From JBEKTY01 sp049515555 (lineage in GTDB: Bacteria > Planctomycetota > Planctomycetia > Pirellulales > Thermoguttaceae): a stretch of DNA of 26,161 bases. Shown here piece after piece: positions 16,479-24,904 of this stretch (position 1 is the stretch's first letter; each line of letters begins with the position of its first letter). Under the pieces are notes generated by a model. That model made no database searches and was not told the DNA's origin. It saw only the letters and a program-made list of their open reading frames with translations. The position numbers and the translations under genes were made by a program. The stretch lies in contig JBEKTY010000114.1 of the NCBI GenBank assembly GCA_049515555.1, forward strand, positions 1-26,161, given 5' to 3'.

Positions 16479-19400
16479 ATGTTTGCTCGCTTCTTCGTCG
16501 ATCGACCCATTTTCGCCACCGTGATGTCGCTGGTGATCGTGATCATCGGCCTAGTGGCTTTGACCCGCCTGCCTATTGCCCAGTATCCGGATGTCGCACC
16601 ACCGACGGTCCAGGTTTCGGCAACGTACCCCGGTGCCGATGCAGAAACGGTGGCGATTACGGTTGCCACTCCCATCGAGCAGGAAGTCAACGGCGTGGAG
16701 CGGATGCTCTATATGGCGTCCCGTTGCACCAATGACGGCCAGATGTTCCTGGACGTAACATTCGAGCTGGGCACCAACCTGGACACGGCTCAGGTGCTCG
16801 TGCAGAACCGCGTTTCGGTAGCCCAGGCCAAATTGCCTGAAGACGTCAAGCGAATCGGCGTGACCACCAAGAAGAAGTCGCCCAGCATCCTGCTTTGCGT
16901 CAACCTGGTCTCGGACAAGACGCCAAGCGGGACTTCCGTTTACGACCAACTCTACCTGAGCAATTATGCCTCGCTCAGCGTGAAGGACGACCTGGCCCGC
17001 GTCAAGGGCGTGGGCGACGTGACCTTCCTTGGCCCCCGCGACTACAGCATGCGCGTATGGCTTGACCCCCAAAAGCTCGCATCCCTGGGGATGACGTCGG
17101 CCGACGTGATCAAAGCTATCCGTGAACAGAACGTCCAGGTCGCTGCGGGACGCCTCGGGCAACCGCCGGTCGCGGCCAAGGAAGCCGTGCCATTTCAACT
17201 GGTGATCAAGACCCAAGGGCGGCTGAGCAGCGAACAGCAATTCGACGACATTGTCGTCAAGACGGGATCGAACGGCGAAGTCGTCAAGCTGCGAGACGTC
17301 GTGCGCAAGGTCCGGCGCAACGAGCACGGCCACGTCGTCGAGAAGGGCACGGAGCTGGGAGCCAAGAACTACGACGTGAACAGTTATCTCGACGGCGACG
17401 ACTCGGTCACGCTGGCAGTGTTCCAGTTGCCCGGTTCGAACGCCTTGAAGACCGCCGAGGAAATCAAGGCTAAGATGAAGGAGCTTAGAGCCAACTTCCC
17501 CCGGGGCGTGGACTATAAGATCGTCTATGACACCACGGTGTTCATCGACGAGTCCGTGCATGAGGTGTATAAGACGCTCTTCGAGGCATTCGTCCTCGTG
17601 TTCATCGTCGTGCTCGTGTTTCTCCAGGATTGGCGGGCTACGCTTATGCCGATGATCGACGTGCCCGTGTCGCTCATCGGCACGTTTGCTGTCATGGCCC
17701 TCTTGGGATTTTCCCTGAATAATCTCACGCTGTTTGGGTTGGTGTTGGCCATCGGCATCGTCGTGGACGACGCCATCGTGGTAGTCGAGAACATCGAGCG
17801 TTGGATGGCGACCGGGCTTGCGCCCCGCGAGGCGACGATCAAGGCCATGGACGAGATTACCGGGCCCGTCATCGCCATCACCCTGGTGCTCAGCTCGGTC
17901 TTCATTCCCACGGCATTCTTGGCCGGTATCACAGGTCAGTTCTACCGGCAGTTCGCATTGACCATCGCTGCGTCGACGATCATCTCAGCGATTAACGCCA
18001 TGACCATGGCCCCGGCTCGTGCAGTAACGCTGATCAAACCGCATGTCCATGGTCAGGAGAGCCATCGCGAGGCCCTGCCGCGGTGGGGCATCGCGGCACT
18101 GATCGGCTATGTCGCGTATGCGCTTGTGGCGGCGCGCATTCTGGAAATGTGCGGCGTTGCGGCTGGCGGCCATGGACACGAAAGCGCGTCGGCGGCCCAC
18201 TCCGCAGGTTCCTTGGCGCTCGTGTGGAGTGTTCGCCTCGGAATCTTTGCCCTGGGGTCCGCAGTTGGCTGGTTTGCCGCCCCGCCGGTGAATGCGGTTC
18301 TCAATCGCTTTCTGGCCGGCTTTAACTGGGTTTTCGACCGGCTCTCCGGCGGCTACGGATTTCTGGTCCGTGGCTTGCTCCGGGTATCGTTTATTCTGCT
18401 CATAGTCTACGGTGGATTGCTTGGCATGACCGCCTTGGGATTCAAAGTCGTGCCCAAAGGCTTCATTCCGGATCAGGATAAGGGCTATCTGGTGGTCAAC
18501 GTGCAGCTTCCCGACGGAGCGAGCTTGGAGCGCACGGACCGGCTCGTCACCCAACTCAGCAAGGTTGCCATGGAAACCAAGGGCATCGCACACGTGATTG
18601 CCGTTCCCGGTTATTCCACGCTCTTGAGCACGAATATCAGCAATGTGGGTGGGATGTTCGTAATTCTCGACCCTTTTGAAGAACGCAAGGAACATCCGGA
18701 GTTGCACGGCCAGCGCCTCGCCGCCGAATTGCGACAGAAGTTTGAGGCCTTCCAGGAAGCCACGGTCGGCGTTTTTGGAGCCCCGCCCGTCGAAGGCCTG
18801 GGGTCGACCGGCGGCATCAAGCTGCAAATTCAAGACAAGCGGGACGCCGGATTGCGGTCTCTGCAAGGGGCCGTGGAAGCAACGGCGGACGAAGGCCGCC
18901 GCCAGCCAGGCATCGCCGTGCTCATCTCTACCTTCAGCGTGAACCAACCCCAAGTCTTCGTCGAAATCGACAAGGACAAGGCCAAGGCTCAGTCCGTGTC
19001 GTTAGACGATGTCAACAACACGTTGCAGTCCTATCTCGGATCCTACTACGTCAACGACTTCACCTTCCAGAATCGCAACTGGCAGGTCAACATCCAGGCC
19101 GACCCGAAGTATCGCATGCGCGTCGAGGACATCGGCCGCCTTGAAGTCCGCAACGCCAAGGGCGACCGCGTGCCCTTGGCCACGTTGATACGCGTGAAAG
19201 ACACCTCCGGTCCAGCTATCGTCAACCACTATAACCTCTATCCTTCGGCCGAGATCACCGGCATTTTGGCGCCGGGCACCAGTTCCCGTCAGGGGATCGA
19301 GATCATGGACAGCGTGGCCGCCGATCAACTGCCATCCACGATGGGCTACGAGTGGACTGAGTTGAGCTTTCAGGAACTGTTGGCGGAAAAGGACCTGCTT

Positions 19401-19940
19401 TCCAAGCTGGTCTTCCCGTTGGCCGTGCTCTTCGTGTTCATGGTTCTGGCAGCACAATATGAAAGCTGGTCATTGCCGCTGGCGATCTTGTTGATTGTGC
19501 CAATGTGCGTCCTCTCCGCGCTGATCGGCTTGTGGATGGTCCGGCTCGACAACAACATCTTCGCCCAGATCGGTTTCGTGGTTTTGATCGGGCTGGCCGC
19601 CAAGAATGCGATTCTGGTGGTGGAGTTCGCCAAGCAATTGGAAGATTCGGGCAAGAGCCGGCTGGAAGCGGTGGTCGAGGCCTCACGCACGCGGCTGCGC
19701 CCGATCCTCATGACCGCCTTTGCCTTTATCCTCGGCGTGGTGCCCTTGGCAATTGCCAAGGGTGCGGGGGCAGAAATGCGCGTTCCGCTGGGCGTGGCCG
19801 TGTTCAGCGGCATGCTCGGCGTGACGTTCTTCGGCTTGATCTTCACGCCCGTTTTCTACTCCATCATCATGCGGTTTTCCGGCAACGGGCAGCCGGCCCA
19901 AGATCAGTCCCTCCAAAATCACGGGACCGGGCAGGAATGA
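16479..19940 (+). CDS. RND family efflux pump permease (HAE1/AcrB type) with two-helix insertion
   Basis: The product is an inner-membrane proton-driven multidrug exporter of the hydrophobe/amphiphile efflux-1 family. It begins MFARFFVDRPIFATVMSLVI, classic for TM1. The proton-relay acids are present as 'VDDAIVVVENIERWM' (Asp430-Asp431), and the conserved Lys of TM10 in 'AAKNAILVVEFAKQLE'. Porter-domain motifs include 'YPDVAPPTVQVSATYPGADA' and 'VPKGFIPDQDKGYL'. At 1153 residues it is about 100 longer than AcrB. The excess lies near residues 522-610, between TM6 and TM7, where two extra hydrophobic segments (about 532-556 and 577-600) flank a His-containing loop (GGHGHESASAAHSAG). No outer-membrane channel gene follows, so the pump must borrow one from elsewhere. 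The substrate is unknown. Confidence 0.92.
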   Translation: MFARFFVDRPIFATVMSLVIVIIGLVALTRLPIAQYPDVAPPTVQVSATYPGADAETVAITVATPIEQEVNGVERMLYMASRCTNDGQMFLDVTFELGTNLDTAQVLVQNRVSVAQAKLPEDVKRIGVTTKKKSPSILLCVNLVSDKTPSGTSVYDQLYLSNYASLSVKDDLARVKGVGDVTFLGPRDYSMRVWLDPQKLASLGMTSADVIKAIREQNVQVAAGRLGQPPVAAKEAVPFQLVIKTQGRLSSEQQFDDIVVKTGSNGEVVKLRDVVRKVRRNEHGHVVEKGTELGAKNYDVNSYLDGDDSVTLAVFQLPGSNALKTAEEIKAKMKELRANFPRGVDYKIVYDTTVFIDESVHEVYKTLFEAFVLVFIVVLVFLQDWRATLMPMIDVPVSLIGTFAVMALLGFSLNNLTLFGLVLAIGIVVDDAIVVVENIERWMATGLAPREATIKAMDEITGPVIAITLVLSSVFIPTAFLAGITGQFYRQFALTIAASTIISAINAMTMAPARAVTLIKPHVHGQESHREALPRWGIAALIGYVAYALVAARILEMCGVAAGGHGHESASAAHSAGSLALVWSVRLGIFALGSAVGWFAAPPVNAVLNRFLAGFNWVFDRLSGGYGFLVRGLLRVSFILLIVYGGLLGMTALGFKVVPKGFIPDQDKGYLVVNVQLPDGASLERTDRLVTQLSKVAMETKGIAHVIAVPGYSTLLSTNISNVGGMFVILDPFEERKEHPELHGQRLAAELRQKFEAFQEATVGVFGAPPVEGLGSTGGIKLQIQDKRDAGLRSLQGAVEATADEGRRQPGIAVLISTFSVNQPQVFVEIDKDKAKAQSVSLDDVNNTLQSYLGSYYVNDFTFQNRNWQVNIQADPKYRMRVEDIGRLEVRNAKGDRVPLATLIRVKDTSGPAIVNHYNLYPSAEITGILAPGTSSRQGIEIMDSVAADQLPSTMGYEWTELSFQELLAEKDLLSKLVFPLAVLFVFMVLAAQYESWSLPLAILLIVPMCVLSALIGLWMVRLDNNIFAQIGFVVLIGLAAKNAILVVEFAKQLEDSGKSRLEAVVEASRTRLRPILMTAFAFILGVVPLAIAKGAGAEMRVPLGVAVFSGMLGVTFFGLIFTPVFYSIIMRFSGNGQPAQDQSLQNHGTGQE

Positions 19941-19958
19941 CGCTGAGGTGAAACGGTA

Positions 19959-21740
19959 ATGCACGATGCAACGCGTTCCGACGGCCCTCAGCGCAAGGCC
20001 ATGCTCTACCGCATCGCGCCCGGCTTTGGGGTACTGGCCAAGTATCACCGCGAGTGGCTCAAGCACGATTTGATTGCCGGCGTGTCGGTGGCTGCGGTGG
20101 CCCTGCCGACTGCGATCGCTTACTCCCAGATCATCGGGCTCGATCCGGTCATCGGGCTCTACGCCGCCATTCCGGCGCTGTTGGCCTACGCGATGTTCGG
20201 CACGTCCCGCCACTTGATCGTGAATCCGGACGCGGCCACCTGCGCGATGATCGGAGCAACCTTGACGCCGCTGGCGGCCGGAAATTCGGAAGTCCTTCTC
20301 TCGCTGTCGGTCGTCTTGGCCATCTTCACCGGTCTGTTCTGTTTTGCAGCGAGCTTGCTCCGGCTCGGCTTTCTGGCTGATTTCCTTTCTCGCCCGATTC
20401 TGACCGGCTTTCTCAATGGCGTGGCAATCAGTATCTTCCTTGGCCAGATCGGCAAGGTATTCGGTTTCCCCATGCAGTCGCATGGCATCACGGCCAGCCT
20501 GATCGAGTTCGTCGGAAAAGTGCCCCAAACGCACTTGCCAACGTTGGGGGTAGGCCTGCTTGCAATCGTGGTGATGCTCGTCAGCAAGCGGCTGCTGCCT
20601 CGCTGGCCCGGTCCGCTGTTGGCCGCCGTGGCGGCGGTCGTCGTGGTGAAGACGTTGGGACTCGACACCCGGGGCGTGGCGGTCGTGGGCAATGTTCCCG
20701 CCGGATTGCCTCGCCTGTGCTGGCCGACGTTCGACCCGCACCTTCTTCCGCCGCTGTTCGGCGGTGCGCTTGGCGTGGCGCTGGTGAGCTTCTGCAACGC
20801 CATGGTGGTCGCAAGAAGTTTTGCGGCGAAGAATCATTACGAAGTCGATGCGGATCGCGAACTCTTCGCCCTGGGCGCAAGCCAATGCGCCGCCGGCCTA
20901 TGCCAGGGCTTCGCCGTCAGCGGCACCGAGTCGCGGACGGCGATGAACCACGCCATGGGTGGCAAGAGCCAGGCTGCGGGATTGGTGGCGGCCGCGGTGA
21001 TGGCGGCCGTGCTGCTATTCCTGACCGCTCCCTTGAGCTATCTGCCGAAGGCTGCACTGGGCGCCGTATTGATCTTTGCAGCCATCGGGCTGTTCGATCT
21101 CGCCGCCCTGCGACGGCTCTGGCGCGTGAGCCGGTCGGAGTTCGGCGTGGCCATCGCGACCATGCTGGGGGTCATCGCGCTGGACGTGTTAGAGGGCATC
21201 GTGATGGCGGTCAGCCTGGCCTTGCTCCTGCTGCTAAGGCGCAGTGCCCGGCCACCCGATGCCGTGCTTGTCCGTGTGCCGGGTATGAAGGGGTTTCACG
21301 ACCGGATCCATCATGCCGATGCCCCAGGGACGCAGGGGTTACTGCTTTACCGGTTCGGCGCCGGGATCGTGTTCTACAACGCATCGTACCTTAAGAAACG
21401 CGTTCTGGACCTGGCGGCTGCCCAACCCGATCTGAAATGGGCGGTCATCGATGGAAACACCATCAACACGATTGACAGTACAGGAGCCGAGACGCTCGAA
21501 GCATTGGCTCGTGATCTGGACCGGCAGGGTATTCAGTTGCGACTGGCGGGCTTCCGTACCGAGCCGCTGGCCATGCTCGAGCGCGCGGGCACAATGTCGG
21601 CCGTCGGGACCGACCGTGTTCATCCCACACTCAAATCGGCGGTCAGCGCGTTTCTGGCTACTCGTTCAGAACCGCAGATCGGAGTCCCAAGCCGTGAACC
21701 CCCTGCGCCAGACGCTGCCAAGGACTGCAAAACCAACTGA
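19959..21740 (+). CDS. SulP family inorganic anion transporter with STAS domain
   Basis: The 593-residue product is a SulP/SLC26-type transporter for sulfate, bicarbonate or another anion. Its N-terminal sulfate-transporter signature reads 'LIAGVSVAAVALPTAIAYSQ' and 'GLDPVIGLYAAIPALLAYAM', with the membrane bundle running to about residue 430. 'FAVSGTESRTAMNHAMGGKS' matches the conserved TM8-10 region. A cytoplasmic STAS domain (about 440-570) contains 'LLLYRFGAGIVFYNASYLKK' and the signature 'TINTIDSTGAETLEAL', with Asp506-Ser507 at the usual phosphorylatable/GTP-site position. GAGGTG eight bases upstream sets the ATG at 19959, 18 bp after the RND pump stop. Which anion it carries cannot be decided; there is no carbonic anhydrase or sulfur-assimilation gene nearby. 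Confidence 0.92.
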   Translation: MHDATRSDGPQRKAMLYRIAPGFGVLAKYHREWLKHDLIAGVSVAAVALPTAIAYSQIIGLDPVIGLYAAIPALLAYAMFGTSRHLIVNPDAATCAMIGATLTPLAAGNSEVLLSLSVVLAIFTGLFCFAASLLRLGFLADFLSRPILTGFLNGVAISIFLGQIGKVFGFPMQSHGITASLIEFVGKVPQTHLPTLGVGLLAIVVMLVSKRLLPRWPGPLLAAVAAVVVVKTLGLDTRGVAVVGNVPAGLPRLCWPTFDPHLLPPLFGGALGVALVSFCNAMVVARSFAAKNHYEVDADRELFALGASQCAAGLCQGFAVSGTESRTAMNHAMGGKSQAAGLVAAAVMAAVLLFLTAPLSYLPKAALGAVLIFAAIGLFDLAALRRLWRVSRSEFGVAIATMLGVIALDVLEGIVMAVSLALLLLLRRSARPPDAVLVRVPGMKGFHDRIHHADAPGTQGLLLYRFGAGIVFYNASYLKKRVLDLAAAQPDLKWAVIDGNTINTIDSTGAETLEALARDLDRQGIQLRLAGFRTEPLAMLERAGTMSAVGTDRVHPTLKSAVSAFLATRSEPQIGVPSREPPAPDAAKDCKTN

Positions 21741-21825
21741 TCGGTCCGTCGGGAAGTGATGACTCGAAGCAATTGCACGACTCTCGCCACGCTGCCAAGA
21801 CGCCGCATGTGAAGGGGCGCCCCCG

Positions 21826-22542
21826 ATGAACCTGTTCCCAAGCATGCCCCTGGCAACTATCCGCCAGCGATGGCGATTCGCCATAGTGCTCGCGGCAGCC
21901 CTTTTGCTTGCGATCGCGCAACCGCTTACCGCAGGACTTGTCGGCGACGAAGGCTCTTTCGACGTGTTTTTCTCTTTGCTGATCGGTGCGGTGATGCTCC
22001 TGGTACTTGAAGAGCGAGAACACCGAATCACTGCGATCGCAGTCAGTGTGATTTCCATTCTTGGCACCTGGATTGGCTACGGCATGGGCGGCTTACCCGG
22101 CCGAGTGCTCCTCGTGGGATCACACTTGCTCGCAGCGTGCGTTTTTGCGTTTGCTTTGTACAGAATTCTCCGTGCAGTTCTTCTGGATCAAGCGTCGGGG
22201 GACGCCATCTTTGGAGCGGTCTGCGGCTATCTGCTTCTGGGAATCATCTGGGCGCTTGTGTACTCCGCTGTGGAGACGGCTTCGCCCGGCTCGTTCACTT
22301 CATCCGCCTCGTCGAAAACACCCATGGTTGCTGGAAGGCTCGACCGCGGCGTCCTCAGCTACTACAGCTTCATTACCTTGGCCACGGTGGGGTATGGGGA
22401 CGTGACGCCCGCCACGGCTTTGGCCCGGACGCTGGCCTGGATCGAGGCCATCACAGGTCAGTTCTACCTTGCGGTCCTGGTGGCGGGACTTGTAGGGATC
22501 AAAGTAACACAGGCCATAAGAGACAACCCCCGAAAGGAATAA
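21826..22542 (+). CDS. Potassium channel family protein (6 TM, TVGYGD filter)
   Basis: The 238-residue inner-membrane protein has four hydrophobic segments in its N-terminal part (about 17-36, 45-64, 69-90, 96-115). A C-terminal pore module of the ion_trans_2 type follows: helix (about 125-148), pore loop 'SYYSFITLATVGYGDVTPAT' with the K+ selectivity filter T187-V-G-Y-G-D192, and a last helix. There is no cytoplasmic RCK/TrkA domain and no arginine-rich voltage sensor, so gating is unclear. The ribosome site is weak (AAGGGG-like), and the gene lies 85 bp after SulP, the largest gap in the convoy. Its final codons (CCCCGAAAGGAATAA) supply the Shine-Dalgarno of the following PFK gene, so those two genes are tightly linked. 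Confidence 0.88.
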   Translation: MNLFPSMPLATIRQRWRFAIVLAAALLLAIAQPLTAGLVGDEGSFDVFFSLLIGAVMLLVLEEREHRITAIAVSVISILGTWIGYGMGGLPGRVLLVGSHLLAACVFAFALYRILRAVLLDQASGDAIFGAVCGYLLLGIIWALVYSAVETASPGSFTSSASSKTPMVAGRLDRGVLSYYSFITLATVGYGDVTPATALARTLAWIEAITGQFYLAVLVAGLVGIKVTQAIRDNPRKE

Positions 22543-22546
22543 CCCA

Positions 22547-22969
22547 ATGAGCGCGCGTATCGGGATTGTGACCGGCGGCGGCGATTGCCCGGGGCTGAAT
22601 GCCGTAATTCGCGCAGTAACCAAGGCTGCCGAACAGGTTTCCAACCGCGAGGCCCGTCTGGGCGGCGTCGCTGCTGTGGTGGCCGCGGAACTGGAGATGC
22701 GTACCGGGAAAGAAGCCCGCGCGTGCGTCCTGGGGCACATGCAGCGGGGCGGGAGTCCTACCAATTTCGACCGTGCGCTTTGCACCGTCTTCGGTGCCGA
22801 AGCCGTGGAGCTGATTGCCGCGGGACAATATGGACACATGGTGGCCTACCAGGGCTCGGGGGTGGGCGCTGTGAAGATTACCGAAGCGGTCGGGAAGTTG
22901 AAGACGGTGCCACCCACGGGAGGCCTTGCGCGCACGGCTCGGGCGCTGGGGATCTGCCTTGGGGACTAG
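22547..22969 (+). CDS. Internally deleted 6-phosphofructokinase (catalytic core missing)
   Basis: This 140-residue frame is clearly phosphofructokinase at both ends. Residues 1-29 (RIGIVTGGGDCPGLNAVIRA) are the N-terminal nucleotide/PPi-binding start. From about residue 34 it jumps to the C-terminal third: 'ARLGGVAAVVAAELEMRTGK', 'ARACVLGHMQRGGSPTNFDR', 'KTVPPTGG'. A full group III PFK has about 340-370 residues, so some 200-230 are missing, including the GGEDT/GGDGS loop, the catalytic 'PKTIDND' aspartate and the MGR substrate loop. The frame is preserved across the join (near 22630-22660) and the ribosome site (AAGGAA) is good. It cannot be an active kinase as written. Either a real in-frame deletion (pseudogene or repurposed small protein) or an assembly collapse explains it. 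It sits 9 bp before an intact pyruvate kinase. Confidence 0.85.
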   Translation: MSARIGIVTGGGDCPGLNAVIRAVTKAAEQVSNREARLGGVAAVVAAELEMRTGKEARACVLGHMQRGGSPTNFDRALCTVFGAEAVELIAAGQYGHMVAYQGSGVGAVKITEAVGKLKTVPPTGGLARTARALGICLGD

Positions 22970-22978
22970 GAGGGAACT

Positions 22979-24403
22979 ATGTCACTGCGACTACAAAAGA
23001 CGAAAATCGTTGCTACCATCGGGCCGGCCTGCGATGCGCCGCCGCTTCTGGAACAGATGATCCGCGCCGGAATGAGCGTGGCGCGTCTGAATTTCTCGCA
23101 CGGTACTTTCGACGAGCATGCGGCGCGCATCGAGCGGTTGCGTGTGGCCGCGAAGACCGTTGGACGCGAGATCGCCCTGATGGCCGACCTACCGGGGCCC
23201 AAGATGCGCATCGGGCAACTTGCCGAGGAACCCATCCAGGTCGCTCCCGGAGGTGTATTTACCCTGACCACACGAGAGATTGTTGGCGACGCCGAACAGG
23301 CTTCAATGACCTTTGGTCGGCTGCCTCAGGTCGTGAAACCCGGTGACACACTGTTTCTCAACGACGGCATCATTGAACTGGAGGTCGATCGCGTGGATGG
23401 CCCCGACGTCCACTGCCGCGTTCTCACGGGCGGCGAGTTGCGGTCACGCAAGGGGCTGAACCTGCCGGGCATTGACCTCGGGATTTCGGCCTTCACCGAG
23501 CGCGATCGCGAGTGCCTCAAGTGTGCCCTTGCTCATGGCGTGGACGCCGTCAGCCAATCGTTCGTGGAATCGGCGGCAGACATCCAGGCCGTGCGGGAGG
23601 CGGCGCGCTCCTTCGGCGGCGATCCCTTTATCCTGGCTAAGATCGAACGCTCGCGCGCGTTGGAGCACGTGGATGAAATCCTCGCCGCAGCCGACGGCAT
23701 TATGGTGGCGCGCGGCGACCTGGGAGTTGAGGTGCCGATCGAGCACATCGCCATTCTGCAGAAAACGCTCGTCAGCAAGGCGGTGCGCCTTGGGAAACCG
23801 GTGATTGTTGCCACCCAGATGCTTGAGTCGATGACCCACAACCGCCAGCCCACTCGCGCGGAGGCGACCGACGTGGCCAATGCCGTGTTGGACGGCGCCG
23901 ACTGTGTGATGCTATCCGGCGAGTCGGCCACGGGCGACTTCCCCGTGGAGGCAGTTGCTGTCCTATCTCGCATCGCGGCGGCAACCGAACCACACCGAGC
24001 ACGGGCCGATCTCTGGGAACGACTGAAAACGCTCCCGCGGGAAATGGATTACAGCACCGCCGATCTTCTCTCGCTCAGCGTCGAGGCGGTCATTGCCGCG
24101 TCGACGCCGGCCGCTGTGGTCGTACCAACATGCAGCGGCGCAACGGCCCGCGCCATCGCTCGCTTCCGCCTCCCCGTCTGGATTGCGGCGCCCACGGACT
24201 GCGCTAATGTTGCGCGTAACCTGCAATTCACCTATGGGATCGAGCCGGTGCCCATGCAACAGGTCCCGCCGGAGTGGACCGCATTTACTCGCGACTGGGT
24301 GTGTGCCGGGGAACTGCCCGGCCGTGTGGCACTGCTGGTTCAGGGCCCTTCGCCCGGCAGCCCGCACGCAAACCACCGGATGGAAATCCAACAGTTGCAC
24401 TGA
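22979..24403 (+). CDS. pyk: Pyruvate kinase
   Basis: The 474-residue product catalyses phosphoenolpyruvate + ADP to pyruvate + ATP, the last step of glycolysis. 'KTKIVATIGPACDAPPLLEQ' and 'RLNFSHG' open the barrel, and 'DLPGPKMRIG' corresponds to the usual DLQGPKIR. 'LAKIERSRALEHVDEIL' carries Lys221 and the metal ligand Glu223, and 'IMVARGDLGVEV' gives the second ligand Asp247. 'VATQMLESMTHNRQPTRAEA' and 'DCVMLSGESATGDFPVEAV' complete the active site. The C-terminal allosteric domain (about 345-474) is present but ends without the usual 'GTTN...' tail, closing in a short basic stretch instead. A strong AGGAGG site lies five bases before the ATG. It is the last gene of the convoy; all catalytic residues are intact, unlike the adjacent PFK. 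Confidence 0.95.
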   Translation: MSLRLQKTKIVATIGPACDAPPLLEQMIRAGMSVARLNFSHGTFDEHAARIERLRVAAKTVGREIALMADLPGPKMRIGQLAEEPIQVAPGGVFTLTTREIVGDAEQASMTFGRLPQVVKPGDTLFLNDGIIELEVDRVDGPDVHCRVLTGGELRSRKGLNLPGIDLGISAFTERDRECLKCALAHGVDAVSQSFVESAADIQAVREAARSFGGDPFILAKIERSRALEHVDEILAAADGIMVARGDLGVEVPIEHIAILQKTLVSKAVRLGKPVIVATQMLESMTHNRQPTRAEATDVANAVLDGADCVMLSGESATGDFPVEAVAVLSRIAAATEPHRARADLWERLKTLPREMDYSTADLLSLSVEAVIAASTPAAVVVPTCSGATARAIARFRLPVWIAAPTDCANVARNLQFTYGIEPVPMQQVPPEWTAFTRDWVCAGELPGRVALLVQGPSPGSPHANHRMEIQQLH

Positions 24404-24497
24404 TCGCCAAGAACAATATGGGCGACTCAATCAACCCGATGTGCACATCGAACATACTCCCCCTGTGACGCTCTTGCCGCCACAGAGGCGAGGGTAA

Positions 24498-24692
24498 GAG
24501 GCGTCGCGGCCGAGAATTGCATTTGTGGAAGGTACTCGGCCGCAGTTCGCTGACGAGACGGCGGTTCTGCTGCGGAGTCGCTTGCAAGCGGCTACCCTGG
24601 TTCTGTCAACCATGCCGGTAGTCGCGTTTACCGGACTGGTACGTTCTGAATCTGTGATGGGTGTCCCTAGTCTTGCACGCTCATCTTGGTGA
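24498..24692 (+). pseudogene. Possible remnant of a receptor-kinase-type gene
   Basis: An open frame between stops reads VEGTRPQFADETAVLLRSRL then QAATLVLSTMPVVAFTGLVR. The 'aDETavLLRsRLqaAtLVL' pattern resembles the juxtamembrane start seen in planctomycete serine/threonine kinase or adenylate-cyclase fusion proteins, where a short charged helix leads into a membrane segment. There is no Shine-Dalgarno, and the frame stops after about 60 codons. I recall the pattern only loosely; chance is a real alternative. Confidence 0.2.
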
Positions 24693-24754
24693 GTGACGGT
24701 ACCAGCGGCCTGTTGGCCTGCGCTTGGCGAAGGCGGTTCCCTTAGTCCATTCGC

Positions 24755-24783
24755 TTGGGAAGTAGAGCGCATCGTGGTAGAAT
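24755..24783 (+). promoter_or_regulatory. Sigma70-like promoter for the AP2-domain gene
   Basis: TTGGGA (24755-24760) and TAGAAT (24778-24783) are separated by 17 bases, matching four and five of six consensus positions. The leader to the ATG at 24905 would be about 115 bases. Confidence 0.4.
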
Positions 24784-24904
24784 GCGGGCATCGGGACGGC
24801 CGACGACGATCGCAACCGCCCCGGCCCAGCGAACCTGTCGGGGGTTGCCGTTCCTGCCTTTCGGCAGCATCCCGGGCTTGATGCGAAACAGGAGAGGAGA
24901 GACG

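Larger units (their letters stand above)
24404..24904. other. Intergenic region after the convoy
   Basis: Five hundred bases separate pyruvate kinase from the AP2 gene. They hold a short possible gene remnant (24498-24692), two short perfect palindromes that are expected by chance, and a promoter candidate (24755-24783). No T-run terminator was found after the pyruvate kinase stop. A long minus-strand frame crossing this region (24431-25498) is a shadow: it runs antisense to the AP2 gene and has no recognisable domain. Confidence 0.45.

Noticed and set aside
24437..24450. Perfect 14-bp palindrome CGATGTGCACATCG
   Set aside because: About one to two such palindromes are expected by chance in 26 kb, and there is no promoter or gene start beside it.
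24579..24590. Perfect 12-bp palindrome CGCTTGCAAGCG
   Set aside because: Several 12-bp palindromes are expected in this length by chance; no supporting context.
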